The translations under genes and the position numbers were made by a program. Under the pieces are notes generated by a model that worked only from the letters and a program-made list of their open reading frames with translations, did no database searches and was not told where the DNA came from. Below, piece by piece: positions 1 through 12,308 of a DNA stretch of 64,000 bases (position 1 is its first letter; every line of letters begins with the position of its first letter). This stretch comes from Polytrichum commune (taxonomy: Eukaryota; Streptophyta; Polytrichopsida; Polytrichales; Polytrichaceae): assembly GCA_950295325.1 (NCBI GenBank), contig OX485807.1, positions 24,647,666-24,711,665 of the forward strand, read 5' to 3'.

Positions 1-770
1 TTTTAAGGGTCCATATAATTGCTTACAAATAGTGAAGGGGATGTTATTTTAACCCCTTAATTTATTATAATGAATTAAAGAAATTAGAAAAGTGAAATCT
101 AAAGATGAAAAAATCCAGCAGCAAGCATAGATGCAATGTTTGTTTGCAGAAGAAACCCTAGCAAAAGCCATGCACACATAACTCGTGATTGAGAATGATG
201 ATGGGGTAACATTTCATTCGTTAGCCAACATAACCCACGTAAAAGGCCAACTTTCACCCACGCCTCAACTACCACTGCACACAACATGTTTGCTTTTCAC
301 CCAAACCCTTTGTCCCACATGGTAGATTAAATATAGAAATACATAAGTTGCATATGTTGTATAGGACTTTATATTAGTTATAATCATATATGACATATTT
401 TATCCATCAAATATTACCTTTAATTTTTTTTTGATTGCAGACAATAAATTACACCAGTTTTTTTTTATTGTACCATTCTAACTAAAGTCTTCTAAGTCAC
501 CCCCTCCTCCAAGAAAGCATGCACATCATTTTCAATGGCCATTTTGCGACGCGTTCATTGTTGAAGATGTGACCACAAAAGCATGAAAAGACGCCGAAAG
601 TGGAATGCCTTATGGTGCCACCATTTGAGTAGGCAGCAGAGCAGGTTCACCCACTCGAGTTGTGGCATTGCAAATTTTGTCATACTAGCCATAAGCTCCA
701 AACAAAGAGATAAGAGAACCATTTGGTCTCCAACAATGATCTTCTACGACGCCCTATCCCTCATCATTTT
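1..770. other. AT-rich sequence, no gene recognised
   Basis: I see only short open frames with no motif, no splice-bounded exon and no terminal repeats. It is treated as intergenic DNA up to the inverted repeat that starts near 778. Confidence 0.5.
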
Positions 771-777
771 GCCCCGG

Positions 778-1124
778 GCTAGATCACATCTTCATTCGGC
801 TGGGCCCTGCCCCTCTCACGCCTAGGCTACTTCACTGCTCGGTCTTCTCGCCCGCACCTATGTGGGAACTTTTCCCTGTTGGGAACCAATATGACAATTC
901 TCCGTCATTTAAGCCATTAAGCTCTTTTGACATGTGAAGGAACTCCATGAATTAACTTGGGAAAATGAAAGTGATGTCAACTTGAATATTTGTAATTTTG
1001 ACCGGGTCTTGTCACATTGATTCCTGACGGAGAAGAGTTCCCACGCAGGTGCGGACAAGAAGACTAGGCAGTGAAGGAGGCATGAGAGGGGTGGGGCCCA
1101 GCTGAATGAAGGTGCGATCTAGCA
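778..1124. repeat. Inverted repeat with arms of about 115 bp
   Basis: The left arm (about 778-896) and the right arm (about 1010-1124) are imperfect reverse complements around a spacer of about 110 bp. Matching landmarks are CTAGATC, CTGGGCCC, CCCCTCTCA, CTTCACTG and the CCGCACCT/GTGGGAACT block. The arms are GC-richer than the surroundings. This is the layout of a foldback-type MITE or a decayed inverted duplication. I could not find a convincing target-site duplication, so the family is unassigned. Confidence 0.6.
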
Positions 1125-3307
1125 TGGGGCCATCATTTTGACAACCAAATTGTAACTGTCATGGCTCTCCCCATATACAAACTGAGAATGTCATGGGTAT
1201 TCTTCATTGTGACCGAAGCCAATGCATTCCTTCCCATTAGCCCTTTCAAAAACCACACGAAAGCATACTTGTAGATTTTGGACGGAGGCGTTGGAAACAA
1301 TGGTGAAGGTTTTGTATATGTTTCAAATCTCATTGTTTCACCAAATTTGCATTGCATTAGTGGATTGAATTTTGAAGTATTAAATGTCAAGATCATCCTT
1401 GTTGTCATCGGTGCTCGTGTCATCATCCTTAAACCCTTGCACTAACTTATGTGGCACTTGAGGAAGCGTAGCCCAAGGTGTAGGCACAAATGGTGCAAAA
1501 CCCTCCCGTTGGTCGAAATCAACAATGACACCATCCACCACATATGCTTCAAGTGGAGGCGGATCAATTGAAGCTTTATGGCCAACGCCATCACCACCTT
1601 CACTTCGGCATCTTTGTTTCGTTGTCGATTCACCTCAAGTGACCTCAACTAGACTACACTAGTTCCAAGTCTCCTAAAGCTAATTTTGGTGTCCAATCAG
1701 CTAAAATAAGTAACCTATGGGTTGGCTTTCTAATTCATGGCTTTATGAGAGGTACACTTTTATACATTAGTTCCCTCTCTTCCATCTATTCAATTGGATT
1801 TGGCATTCCACTTGTAGATGTGGAACTAAAAATACTTAGAACCTAGCTCTTGACAAATGGACCTTCAAGGCCATTTTGGGGTTCAAATTAGTGTGGGACA
1901 CATTGATTGTTTTTGCAGTAAATTGATGTGGATGTGAATACTATTTCACGTTATTGTTGTCCTTTAAGTAATATTGAGGTTGTTGGTTGGAACTTGCCAA
2001 GAAGACTTGTGGAAAGACATGGGGTCTTGAGCCCACGTTATTTGCACCATGACTAGAAAATTAGAGTGGTCCACATTAATTGTCCACCCACTCCAAGAGG
2101 GTGCTAAAACCAACACCTGTAAATGCCTCCCATTTGCCAAGAATTGTTCCCCATGGTGTAGGAGTGCCCAGGCCCACATTGTGACGGTTCCAGGTGCCAT
2201 TAGTGGCGCCACCTCATACCGGGCTCCACTCTATCTCATTACCAGTTCAAGGTGGGTTTAGGTGGCTTGTCGGTGCCTATTCTAATCATTCTATTCATGG
2301 CCGGGGCAAAGGGGGAGGGCAGTTCTAACCATACTATTCACAAAGCCAAGGACATTGCCCCACCAAGCACAAAGGGGGTTGGTCACGGGCATAAAAGGGC
2401 TCAATACTCGGGATGCAAGGTGATAGTTTTAAAATCAAACTGGGTGGGATCATGGAGGTGGCCATGTGGCTTTGCGCACCGTTCCTAGTTTGGCTTTGAT
2501 CTAGCTTGGGTCTAGTACCAAACTTGGTTCTAGGCAATGAAGGTGGGGGTCCTCATCATTGCAAGGTTGTCATACACGGGGTCTAGGGGTTGGTTAAAGG
2601 AAGCTAGTGGTGTTGACTTTGAATATTCATCAAAGGCTAATTGGTTTTCTTTATACCTATGTTTAACCCAAAGGCTAATATGTACATATATACATATATA
2701 AAATATCAACCACATAGCCATAGGTATGTGCACTAGCTTAAGTGTTGGTTTGAGCACCTTCTACCTTAAAAGGACTATTAGTGTGCTTACCAGGGGGTTC
2801 AAGCTTGCATTCAAAAGCATTTCTAGATTTTACTGGTGGTCCCATTTATTTGTGATGCAACATGAAATCAATGGTTTTTTTGTTATTACACCGTATTCAT
2901 ACAACAAATCACATACTTGGTGTATATAATCTCTTAGTTATATGCAATACAACCACAAGTCAATTACTGTATGTGGCCCTATTGTGGGCACTTCCAACTC
3001 CACATACAAAATTGACGTATTGGATGGTCAAGAATTGCCTCATCTTAATAGCAATTGCGAATCACAACAATTGTCATTCCAACTTTCGGAATGGGAATTG
3101 AAATGCAAAAACTATAGGAGTCCAAGTGAAGATTCTTTTTCTCATTAGGTGATCACAAAGACCCTTGTGATTGTATAAACAACTTGCCTAGACATGTGGT
3201 GTCTCATGTAGACCATATGGATTCCACATCATGAAGGATGCAAAAGTTGGTGTTGCCTAAAAACACACAGTTTTGCCTAATCTCAATATATAGCCTAACC
3301 CACGGTC
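1125..3307. other. Non-coding repeat debris
   Basis: No supported gene. A stretch at about 1635-1790 is clearly related to 58485-58650 (shared blocks such as AAAGCTAATT and GGTGTC-AATCA-CTAAAA, and the final CCCTCTCT), so at least this part is a dispersed repeat. Confidence 0.5.
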
Positions 3308-3310
3308 TAA

Positions 3311-3809
3311 GGGCCACTTCACACATGAGACTGAGAGCCCGTGACCATTGCACTTCAAGCACTCTCATTGGTGGAAAAGGCGGAGCCGGTCCAAGTTTGC
3401 TTCACGCTACGCTTGAGGGACCAATGGAGTATGTGAATGCAAGATGGATGTAAAGTCTACATGGATTCCTACATGGCATTGAACGGATCATGTTTCATGG
3501 TCACTTGGATTATTTTCAGACACCACTTCATGGAGATAGGCCTAACACAAAATCAGGAGACTATAGCACTCGGAATGCTCACAATCATTGGTTTATTCTA
3601 TTTTATCATGTGTGAGGATCCGCATGAATAAAAATTTGTTTAAATAGCATTTGATTGAGGACCCGGTCACATATGACTTCACACTACACTTGAAGATCTG
3701 TGACGAAACTATATTATTTTGGAGGTGTGTTGGGACGGCCTTTGGACGCTTTCTTTTGGGCTCTCACAATTTCATGGTCACGGCTCTTGGCTCGTGTGTG
3801 AAGTGGCCC
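3311..3809. mobile_element. PIF/Harbinger-like MITE, TAA target duplication
   Basis: The element is 499 bp with terminal inverted repeats GGGCCACTTCACACAtGAG (left) and its complement at the right end, flanked on both sides by TAA (3308-3310 and 3810-3812). A three-base TTA/TAA TSD is characteristic of the PIF/Harbinger superfamily. Related copies lie at 4093-4572 (opposite orientation), 59842-60075 (truncated) and 62737-63240 (complete, TTA duplication). The open frame inside (MQDGCKVYMDSYMA) recurs in the other copies only because the element is repeated, so it is not evidence of a gene. Confidence 0.85.
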
Positions 3810-4092
3810 TAAGTGCATTCTTAGGTCTAATTTGCTAATCCCCCCCGCCCCCTTTTGAACTACATACCAAAAGTTTGTTTACTATTCTAGGCTTGACATT
3901 GAACACAATTGAAAAGACCTATAGGATTGCTCAAGAGGATAAAACTAAGTTTGCCTTGGGTTTAGAATACTCAGCTTTATGAATGAATTGGAATATTTGA
4001 AAGAATGATTTGGGAAACATATATATGATAAGGAAATAAAATGCTAAACAAAAAACAATGTTCACCTACAAAGAAAAAGAAAAAGAAAAAAA

Positions 4093-4572
4093 GCCAAGAG
4101 CCATGACCATGAAATTGTAAGAGCCCAAAAGACAGTGTTCAAAGGCCATCCCAAGACACCTCCATAATCATGCAGTGTGCTCATGGATCCTCAAGTGTAG
4201 TGTGAAGCCATATGTGACCGGGCCCTCAATCAAATGCTATTTCAATGAATTTAAATTCAAGCAGGTCCTCACAGATGATAAAACAAAGTAAATCAACGGT
4301 TGTGAGCATTCGGAGTGCGATGGTCTCCCGGTTTTGTGTTAGACCTACCTTCAAGAAATGGTTTTTGAAAATAGTCCAAATGACAATGGAACATGATCCA
4401 TTTGATGCCATGTAGGAATCCATGTAGACTTTACATCCATCTTGCATTCACATACTCCGTTGGTCCTCAAGCGTAGTATGAAGCGACCTTTGACCGGCTC
4501 GGCCTTTTCCACCAATGAGAGTGCTTGAAGTATAATGGTCACGGGCTCTCAGTCTCATGTGTGAAGTGGGCC
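4093..4572. mobile_element. Truncated inverted copy of the 3311-3809 MITE
   Basis: This copy runs in the opposite direction to 3311-3809, so the two form a large inverted repeat with a spacer of about 280 bp. The right terminus ends in the family inverted repeat followed by TAA (4573-4575). The left terminus is missing: similarity begins at GCCAAGAGCC directly after an A-rich AAAGAAAAAG tract. Confidence 0.75.
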
Positions 4573-5283
4573 TAACTCGTAACCCCGAACCCTACGTATA
4601 ATAGATAGATGGGTGGGTATGTCACTTGAAGAAGATTAATCCCAAAAACATGTAGAATGATGCTCACATGTTGATTCCTAACATTCCATGTGGAAGCATT
4701 TGTCCAAATGATGAATTTTGGAAGGTTGGACATGTCCAAGTGTTGCTTTTGTAAAACACGAAAGTTGTAAGTAGTCTTTCAAAGAAAGCATTGATGTGTG
4801 GCTTGGACCCTTAGACCCTATACTAACGTGCAATTTGGTTAAATTACTCTAAATGTCAAGGGTTCACAAGAAATGTACATCACATCATAATTGGAAAAGC
4901 TTGACATGTAGAATTCATTATCACAATACACACCATATAAGACAATCATTCTTTATGTCTTAATTTGTACAACATTTAGGCATTTGTGCTATGTGCACTT
5001 TTTCACATTCAAACAAGTAGTACCCATCACCATTTGTATTTAACCCCTTACATTCCAATCAAAAGTTTCCATTTCATGGTGCAATGTTGACCACGCCAAA
5101 GGATTGATGGGAGCTTGATGGGGGTGGAAAATGTTTTAAAAGTCTTTTGGTCTTTACATGGCCTTTATGAACACATGCTTATTCATGCCAATGTCCTTGA
5201 CAACTGTTTTCGAAGTAGGTCCCACAATGTTCACTTTGTGTGGAACATGTTCAATGTCTTCAAAATGCATAGTACATCAATCT
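4573..5283. other. No gene recognised
   Basis: AT-rich sequence with short open frames only; no motif, splice-bounded exon or repeat terminus was recognised. Confidence 0.45.
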
Positions 5284-5293
5284 TAGAATGTTG

Positions 5294-5904
5294 CTGACCT
5301 TGGACAACTGCCAAGATAACTATAGTTAATTATATTTTTTTCAATACATTTTAGGGAACAACGATAATTAACTAGAAAAATTTCAAACCAATTTGAAGAA
5401 CAACTATAGTTAACTAGAAAATTTTAAGACCAAATTCAAAAACAACTATAGTTAACTAGAAAATTTTAAAACCAAATTCAAAAACAACTATAGTTAACTA
5501 GAAAAAGTTAAAGTATTATTATATATTGGAATTAGTTCGTCTCTTGATTTGCTTCAGTTGAGGGTCTTTAATATGCTCGGGCCACTGAGGATCATCAAGA
5601 AATGCCTTTATATGATCACTCACAGTGTTGGGCTCCAAAATATCCTCCATGTACAACATCAACACAAATAACACACTAGTGACACTACAACACTACAACA
5701 TAATTCCGTGAACATGCCGCGCTCAACTGTAGTTAATTACATACTTAGTTGACTAGACATAACTATAGTTAACTATATTTTTTGGCACATCAAATTTAAA
5801 ACAACTATAATTAACTATAATTTTTGGCATGTCAAATTGCGAGAAAATTACAAAAGGCAACTAGTTAACTAATAATTCAATTAGTTGGTTAGTTGTCCAA
5901 GGTC
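5294..5904. mobile_element. Mutator-like MITE with 10-bp target duplication
   Basis: The left end CTGACCTTGGACAACT matches the reverse complement of the right end (GACCTTGGACAACT). The element is flanked by an identical 10-bp sequence TAGAATGTTG at 5284-5293 and 5905-5914. A 9-11 bp TSD points to the Mutator superfamily. No transposase is present. The interior is very AT-rich and contains many TATAGTTAACTA-like palindromes and a 42-bp minisatellite. Confidence 0.75.
5359..5510. repeat. 42-bp minisatellite
   Basis: The motif CAACTATAGTTAACTAGAAA restarts at 5359 (diverged), 5401, 5443 and 5485, a constant period of 42 bp. The units carry the near-palindrome ACTATAGTTAACTA and lie inside the Mutator-like MITE. 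Confidence 0.85.
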
Positions 5905-5914
5905 TAGAATGTTG

Positions 5915-8900
5915 TGTATATTTCTCCTAAAACTAAGTATGTACTCCATTCTCATTATAACACAAGTCTTTCGAGTGTTCCTTCTTAACCCTTAGTGGTT
6001 ATCAAAGCCCCCAACGAGGCTTTTGAGATAAGAGAATAAAATTTTGATGTTGTTGGGTTCGTATTTGGTCCTTTCTTAGAAAAACAAAACAACCATTTTT
6101 GACAAAGTAATATCCTTCTAGTGAGAGCATCTTATGAAATAATGAGTTGAATATAGGGTGAAAATATGATAAAATATGCAACCAAAAATTCTTTGCAATA
6201 TCTTGTATCTTTGGCCACTATTTTTACACATGATTGTTTTTTTTGTTTTTTTTTTCAAGCCTTCAATTTGTGTGGTACATAGGTAGGTTTCGAACCTTGA
6301 GACACAATCACATCATATAATACCTTAATAAATAATATTCATGAATATCTTCAATAAAATTCTTATGTGTGGATTTATGCCAGTTAAGATGTTGAATCTA
6401 GACTTGAACCATATGTGCTTTGGAACAACTTTCCTTTTTCGTGTGGAAAACATTTGAGTATTGAAAGTTGTTCATTTTAAGTCATTCCATCATTAAGAAA
6501 TACATGTGACCTTTATTTGCAAGCCGTTCTATATACTACTCCAATACATTTATGCGAAGAAGAAGAAGAGTGACCACATAAGGCTCACAACCTGTCAAAT
6601 TCCAAGAACTGATATTGAGTGGCCTCAAATTTTAGATGTCCAATATTTAACCCCTAACTTCCCAAGCAACCCATTAATGAAGGATTTCTTTTCTACAGTA
6701 TCCTAGCCGAACTAATTCATTTGCAATCAACATAACTATAAACATCTAGCCAACAAGGATTTCTATCCATAGACACATGCGCCATGTAGTTTGGGGGTCA
6801 TTGAAATATGAACAAAGAATGGCAAAGTGGGAAGTGGTCATGTTTTTGTGTGAGGGTGTTGATCCCAATAAATGGTTGTTGCTCCAATTCAAACTTTGTG
6901 TGACAATCGATGATGTTTGTTTTGGTAGAAGTGATATATATTTTGATGGTCATGTAAAAACAACCTTCGTGCTTGCATTGACCGTTCCGTTTAACATTTA
7001 GACACTATCTGGTTTTTTGGGAATTCTTTGCATGATGTGGTTACAAACACGGGACAATTTACATGCTCTAAATGAAAGGTGGCTAAGGTGCAGTACTTGC
7101 ACATTTGGGAAAGAGAATTTGTGGATGCTCAACTATTGAGTTGTTCCCATCTAGTGGATCACACAAGCATTTCGCTCATTTTCCAAGTGATTTTGATTGG
7201 TCTTTTTTAGGAGATGGCATTTTCTTGCGCATCCCTTTTCTTCGATTATTTCAGATCTTGAAAACCAAATGGTTATTCATGCGTATTTTTCCCACATAAT
7301 AGCTCCTCTCCCATGTTTGAAGATCATAAAAATAATTTTTCTTTTAACATCAAATGTTGTTCATGAAAATTTTACAACCAACATTGATTGAAATGGACTT
7401 AAACAACCCTTTCATAGGTTTCAGAAGTCAGGATTGGAGAAGTGCTATCGTGTGAGTAGTGAGCAAGGAGCGGTAACACATGAGCAATGAGGGAGGAAAT
7501 GTTTTTGGTAATAGGTCCAATTCTATCCTAGAAACCATGGTTTTTAGGCTTAAATAATAACATTTTTCATACACAATAAATTGAGCGGGGTCCATAATAA
7601 ATTGAGCAAGATTGATGAATACCTAAATGTATTGTTGAACTCAACAAGTACAAGCTTGGCATGAGGATGAAATATAAATAAAATGTTTTTTCATAGATTC
7701 AACTTCCACTTCCTTAAACACATGCAAGCACATATTAAGTATTGAGCACGCTCTATAATTTTCTCAAGATTACAATAAGGGTCAAAAAACCAAATTGTTA
7801 TAGGCATTGAAGGAATAAAGCAAAAAACAAGTTTGGGCATAGATGCAAGTACATGTGCATCCCATTGAACCTTCTCCTTCAAACATTTTTCCATGTTCTC
7901 AAACTCTTTCACAAAACCATCTTCCAATTGCACATCAACCCCAAACATTAATGAACACATCAAGCAACATATCATAACAATAGGTAAGGAGGGAAACAAC
8001 AAGATAGATAAGGGTTTACTTGGGCCCAAAAGAAGCTTTAATCAACCATGCTTCAAGTTTTATATATATACATATAAATATAATGTGAGAAGTGTAGTGG
8101 CTCACGTGCCATATCACTCAAATTCCATCACTTCAACCATGTTGCCTTAAATATGGGTTCCACTAGAGTTGTCGCAATCATTTGTAATTTATCCATATTC
8201 ATTGCATGGTCCAAATTGACTCCATAGTGTTTACTGATTTGCAAAATGGAAGATATTAATAACTCTCTTGAAGCATACAAAAATAATGAAAGAAACCTCC
8301 TTGAATCTATTAACCTCATTCATGAACTTCACACCATTAGCTAGATTTACCATGGCTAGCAGTTTCTCAAACTCTTTCCCTTGAATTGATTTTATTGCTT
8401 TCTTTGTTGCATTTTGTATGGCACCTCACACACATTTTGCCGTTATTGATCCAAATGGGGTTTTCTCATTATACTTACCAGAGGCCTCCTTGGTACGTAA
8501 CAAATGCCATCTCAAACTAGATAAAATATAAAATGGATTAGTTGCAAATTCTTCATTCAAGCTATTGTGAATATCAAAATAATCAAGGACATATGAGACA
8601 TACCTTGTAATTAACTTGGAAAAACACATCTGCAATAAGAGCATACCAAGTGGGCTCCCCATCCTTTTTTAATAGACTTAAGATATTGATATGGTGTAAA
8701 GAGGTCCTTGAAGTCCTCGAGTTTGAGTACACCAAAACCACAAACACGGTGGAGCTTATGCACTACATTTGTCTTCACATGATCAATCTTGGTAGATATG
8801 AGGAAGACATGAAGAAACAAACATGGATATCATTTGGAAATAGGAAATAGATAAACATAAACTAAAAATAAATACAATAAGATGAAAATCATCTTTTGAC

Positions 8901-9289
8901 ATCATGCATGGCGTTGAGAAGAATGGCCACCGAGCTAGCATGTTCCTACATTATGCAATGAATTGCGTAATGCTACTCTTTGTGGTCATTATGCATCCTA
9001 TCAATATGTCGTTACCAAACAATGACTTTGTGGTTTCCCTTCAAGACATAAAACATCTTCCTACTTAACTTCAAGTAGTCATTATCACCTTTTAGCATTT
9101 CCTCAAGTGACGAAATCAATACTATTCATAGTGTTCAACCCCAATGTTAGAATCAATGATATCCATAGATTTCCCAATTCTCACATGGTAAAACGTGCAA
9201 CATCTCATCACCCTTCATGTAATCATTCACAAATTAATTCTCTAAAAGTTGCACATTGACCTCCAAGATTGGTTTCAAAAGAGGTAATG
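5915..9289. other. Unassigned sequence with weak coding-like stretches
   Basis: No recognised gene. On the minus strand between about 8820 and 7691 several open frames of 60-112 codons follow one another, which could be the remains of one larger degenerate reading frame, but I recognise no domain and the frames are interrupted. A run of plus-strand frames at 6500-7390 is equally anonymous. The right limit is the hAT element. Confidence 0.35.
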
Positions 9290-9297
9290 GCATCAAC

Positions 9298-10639
9298 CAG
9301 GGCATAAAATTGACACCCTGGGGGGTGTATTTTGCTTCCTAGAGTGTCCTAGGACACCCAAATCTCAAATAGGGTGTCCCCGAGGACACCCAAAAATCCT
9401 ATAAGGGTGTCCTTTTTACACCCAAAAAAAATTCAGGGTGTCCCCTGTACTTGTAGGGCCTATCAGCGTATATGTTTGACAAAGTTTTTGCAAGTTTTTC
9501 TTTTTTGACACGCAAAAACTTGCACAAAAAAAAATGCCCGTCAATTGACATGCACATTCTAGAAATTGACACGTACTGTGACTTGTGAAGAAAAAAATCA
9601 CACGTCAATTGACACACTAGAAATTGAAATGACATGTATTACTTGAGTACTATAAAGTGCAGCTCAAGTATCCGGAAAACATAACCCATAACAGTAGGAG
9701 AACTTCCTACACTCACTCACATACTTAAGTTCAACTTTGCTCTTGCAATTTCCTTTGTAACCGGGAGCTAGGACGGTGAATGGAGAGCGAGACTAACTAG
9801 GAACATGGCGAGGCAAATGTTTCTATCACCGTGGTGCCTCCACATCCTCCACTCAATATGAGTTTTTTCTTGCTTCCAACCAATGTGAGTTTTTCTTGCT
9901 TTTCAACCAAAACTATTTTGAGCAATTCCCTTTGAATCACATGCTTTTAGCCCTGTCTGTTTTTCAACAGACTTGACACTCCTTCATCGAAATGCTCGTT
10001 TATGGCTTCAGAGTTTCATTGACCACTTCTGCACTAATGGAGAGAATCTTTTTGATGAGCGTGGTTTTAAATCAGAGCTTCAAGGTTTTTTGGATACACT
10101 TCATATTTCATGTGGTGGTCTTAAAATGCACCAAGCTTGGATGGTTTATTCTTCCAATTTGGACTATGTTGGAAGATATCCTCATATGACAAAGTTGTGG
10201 CAAGCTGTTCTTGTAATTCATGCTAGTACAACTTCTTGTGAGAGAGGATTTTCTACTCAAAATCATATTAAATCTACTTTACGGTGTAGTTTGGTATTAG
10301 AGACTTTGGAAGCACAAATGAGAGTTGCAATGGCAAAAATCCCCATAGAGGCCATTGACTTTCACCAAGTATGGGTAAAGTGGTGTGCTATGAAAGGCCG
10401 CCGCTTGTAGGTTTGATTTGCATTGCAAGTTATGATATGTAGTGATTTTTTTGATTTTTAATTGAAATTTTGAAATGATATTATATATTTTTCAAAATTG
10501 TACCTATTTTGACAAAAAAAAAATTTAAGAGAAATTTATGACGACACCCAAAAATTGGAGCAGGGTGTCCTTGGGACACCCAAAATTTGGGACAGGGTGT
10601 CCCCTAGAAATTTGGCTAGGGTGTCAAATTTATGGCATG
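9298..10639 (+). mobile_element. Internally deleted hAT element with 8-bp target duplication
   Basis: The left end CAGGGCATAAAATTGACACC and the reverse complement of the right end CATGCCATAAATTTGACACC form imperfect terminal repeats. The element is flanked by GCATCAAC at 9290-9297 and 10640-10647, an 8-bp TSD typical of hAT elements. Both subterminal regions are full of the motif GGGTGTCC and its complement, the usual place for transposase binding. At 1342 bp it is far shorter than an autonomous hAT; it keeps a TATA-like TATAAAGTG near 9650 and only the 3' end of the transposase gene. Confidence 0.85.
9971..10410 (+). pseudogene. hAT transposase, C-terminal dimerisation domain only
   Basis: The frame preserves the hallmark region of the hAT C-terminal dimerisation domain (Dimer_Tnp_hAT): YPHMTKLWQAVLVIHASTTS, then the invariant-type CERGFS and the trailing LRCSLVLETLEAQMRVAM. 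The coding stretch starts right after a TTTTTCAACAG acceptor-like site at 9970, so it looks like a 3' exon. The BED zinc finger and catalytic core expected of a transposase of 600-800 residues are absent, so the copy cannot mobilise itself. Similar C-termini occur in BED/zinc-finger-862-like hAT transposases of plants. Confidence 0.8.
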
Positions 10640-10647
10640 GCATCAAC

Positions 10648-11375
10648 CGACAAAGAAAGATACACATACTAATATTATCACCATAAAAAAATCATAAATG
10701 TATGCTAGGGATTTTCATATGCTCATGAGGGGATCCTAAAATGGGCAGTGAGTGGCCCTCAATCCACACCCCCACACCAAGGCCGTACTATTGAATGTTT
10801 TCTTTTGTGTGTGTGGGGGGGAGATCTCAATCCATCCCCACCATTGTGCTATCTCAAGTGGCCTTTAATTTGGCCATGTGGGCACCCTTAAAGGACAACA
10901 AGACAAACACAAATGGACCAACCAAGAAATGGCAAGGACCATGCATCACCAAATAAAAGTGACAATGCCCAAAAACACAAAATATCCATAATGCTTACCC
11001 CGGGAGGTGTCTTCGCCTCCTACTTGCCGCCACCTCCTCCTCCATACCTTCCACCTCCACATCGGCTCCCCATCACCTTTTTCCCCTCCCTCACCCCCAA
11101 CCACTTCCTTACTTCCCACATTCTATCCCCCATTCTCTCCTCTTTGCATCCAACAACCTCCTCCTCCTCCTCCTCCATGAGCACCTTCACCAAAGTAGGA
11201 GAACAATGACCCTCGTTAGGGTTTTAAGAGGGAGGTCCCCCCCCCGATCTCTTTCTTCACCCCTATTATGTAGAGCCCACCATATCCTTCAAATTCCTTT
11301 ATGCTTCAAAATCCTTTATCTTGCATTAGCAAACTGTTAATATGTGAATTACACTAAGGAGATTTTGAAAAAGAT

Positions 11376-11407
<32 letters not shown>

Positions 11408-12308
11408 ACATAATTTATTTTTTCTGGCAAATGTGTTACGTCTTCCCCTTCATTGTCTAATGACTCTCACGCAATTTTGCTCACCCTTTTGATTGTATGA
11501 TCTCCCAAAAAAATGGAGGCTGAAAGCATCCTCCGACCTTGTGACTATTGTCCTCTTCTCTATTTCTATCAAAACTGAGAACACATGTGTTGCCCTCTAT
11601 ATCATTTTATGATATTATGCATATCATTTGCCCATTTTGGATCTTTTCAATTGTTTCGTGCTAGAGTATTTGAACACCTTTCATCTTCTCCGTCTGGTTC
11701 TCGGTGTTGCATGGCCTAGTTCTTGCATTGAAAGAATGAGTATGCATAAACTATTTGATTTAGATACACTTGAAAGTCCGAAGAGCCTTTTTCCCAAAAC
11801 ATTGCGATTTTTGTTGTGAATGAACTTATTTTTCTTTTCCCCACATACCATTAATTTTAAAAAATCCATTCTAGTTGTCAAGTATGTGGGCATTTGCTTC
11901 ATTGATATTTAATATACTCTTACAATATGGTAATGTTTGGCCCATATTATTATTATTTTTTATTTTTTATTGTCTTGTTCAGCTTGCCCTAAACCTAAAA
12001 TTTACAAAATGACTAATGGTGGTAATAATGCACTTTGAACTTTCATAGTTCACATTTCATGTAGTCAATATATTATTTTAAAACCTTGGAACTACTTATT
12101 GGTGGATCCTCAAATTAGTCACGTTGTCACAATGCAACGTCAACTAATCTAATAAAATAAAGTACAATAAAAAAGTAACGCCCGTATTTTTAGGTACCGG
12201 CATGAATGTGAGCCCATTAGTCTAATGTTGACTATTGATTATGATGCAGCATGAGGTTTTATGCCTCATGTGGGAGGTGGGCTCTGAAGATGTACTAGTA
12301 ATCCTTTT
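10648..12308. other. No gene recognised; low-complexity stretches
   Basis: The stretch contains a proline/serine-rich open frame at 10913-11209 built from CTC/CCT-rich low-complexity DNA, and an AT dinucleotide microsatellite at 11375-11402. No motif supports a real gene. Confidence 0.45.
11375..11402. repeat. (AT)n microsatellite
   Basis: Uninterrupted alternating A/T run of about 28 bp. Confidence 0.9.

Noticed and set aside
3437-4447. Recurring peptide MQDGCKVYMDSYMA at three loci as a conserved gene
   Set aside because: The recurrence is explained by copies of one non-coding MITE family in which the frame is not maintained.
10913-11209. 98-codon proline/serine-rich open frame
   Set aside because: It is produced by low-complexity CTC/CCT DNA with no domain and no sign of a gene around it.
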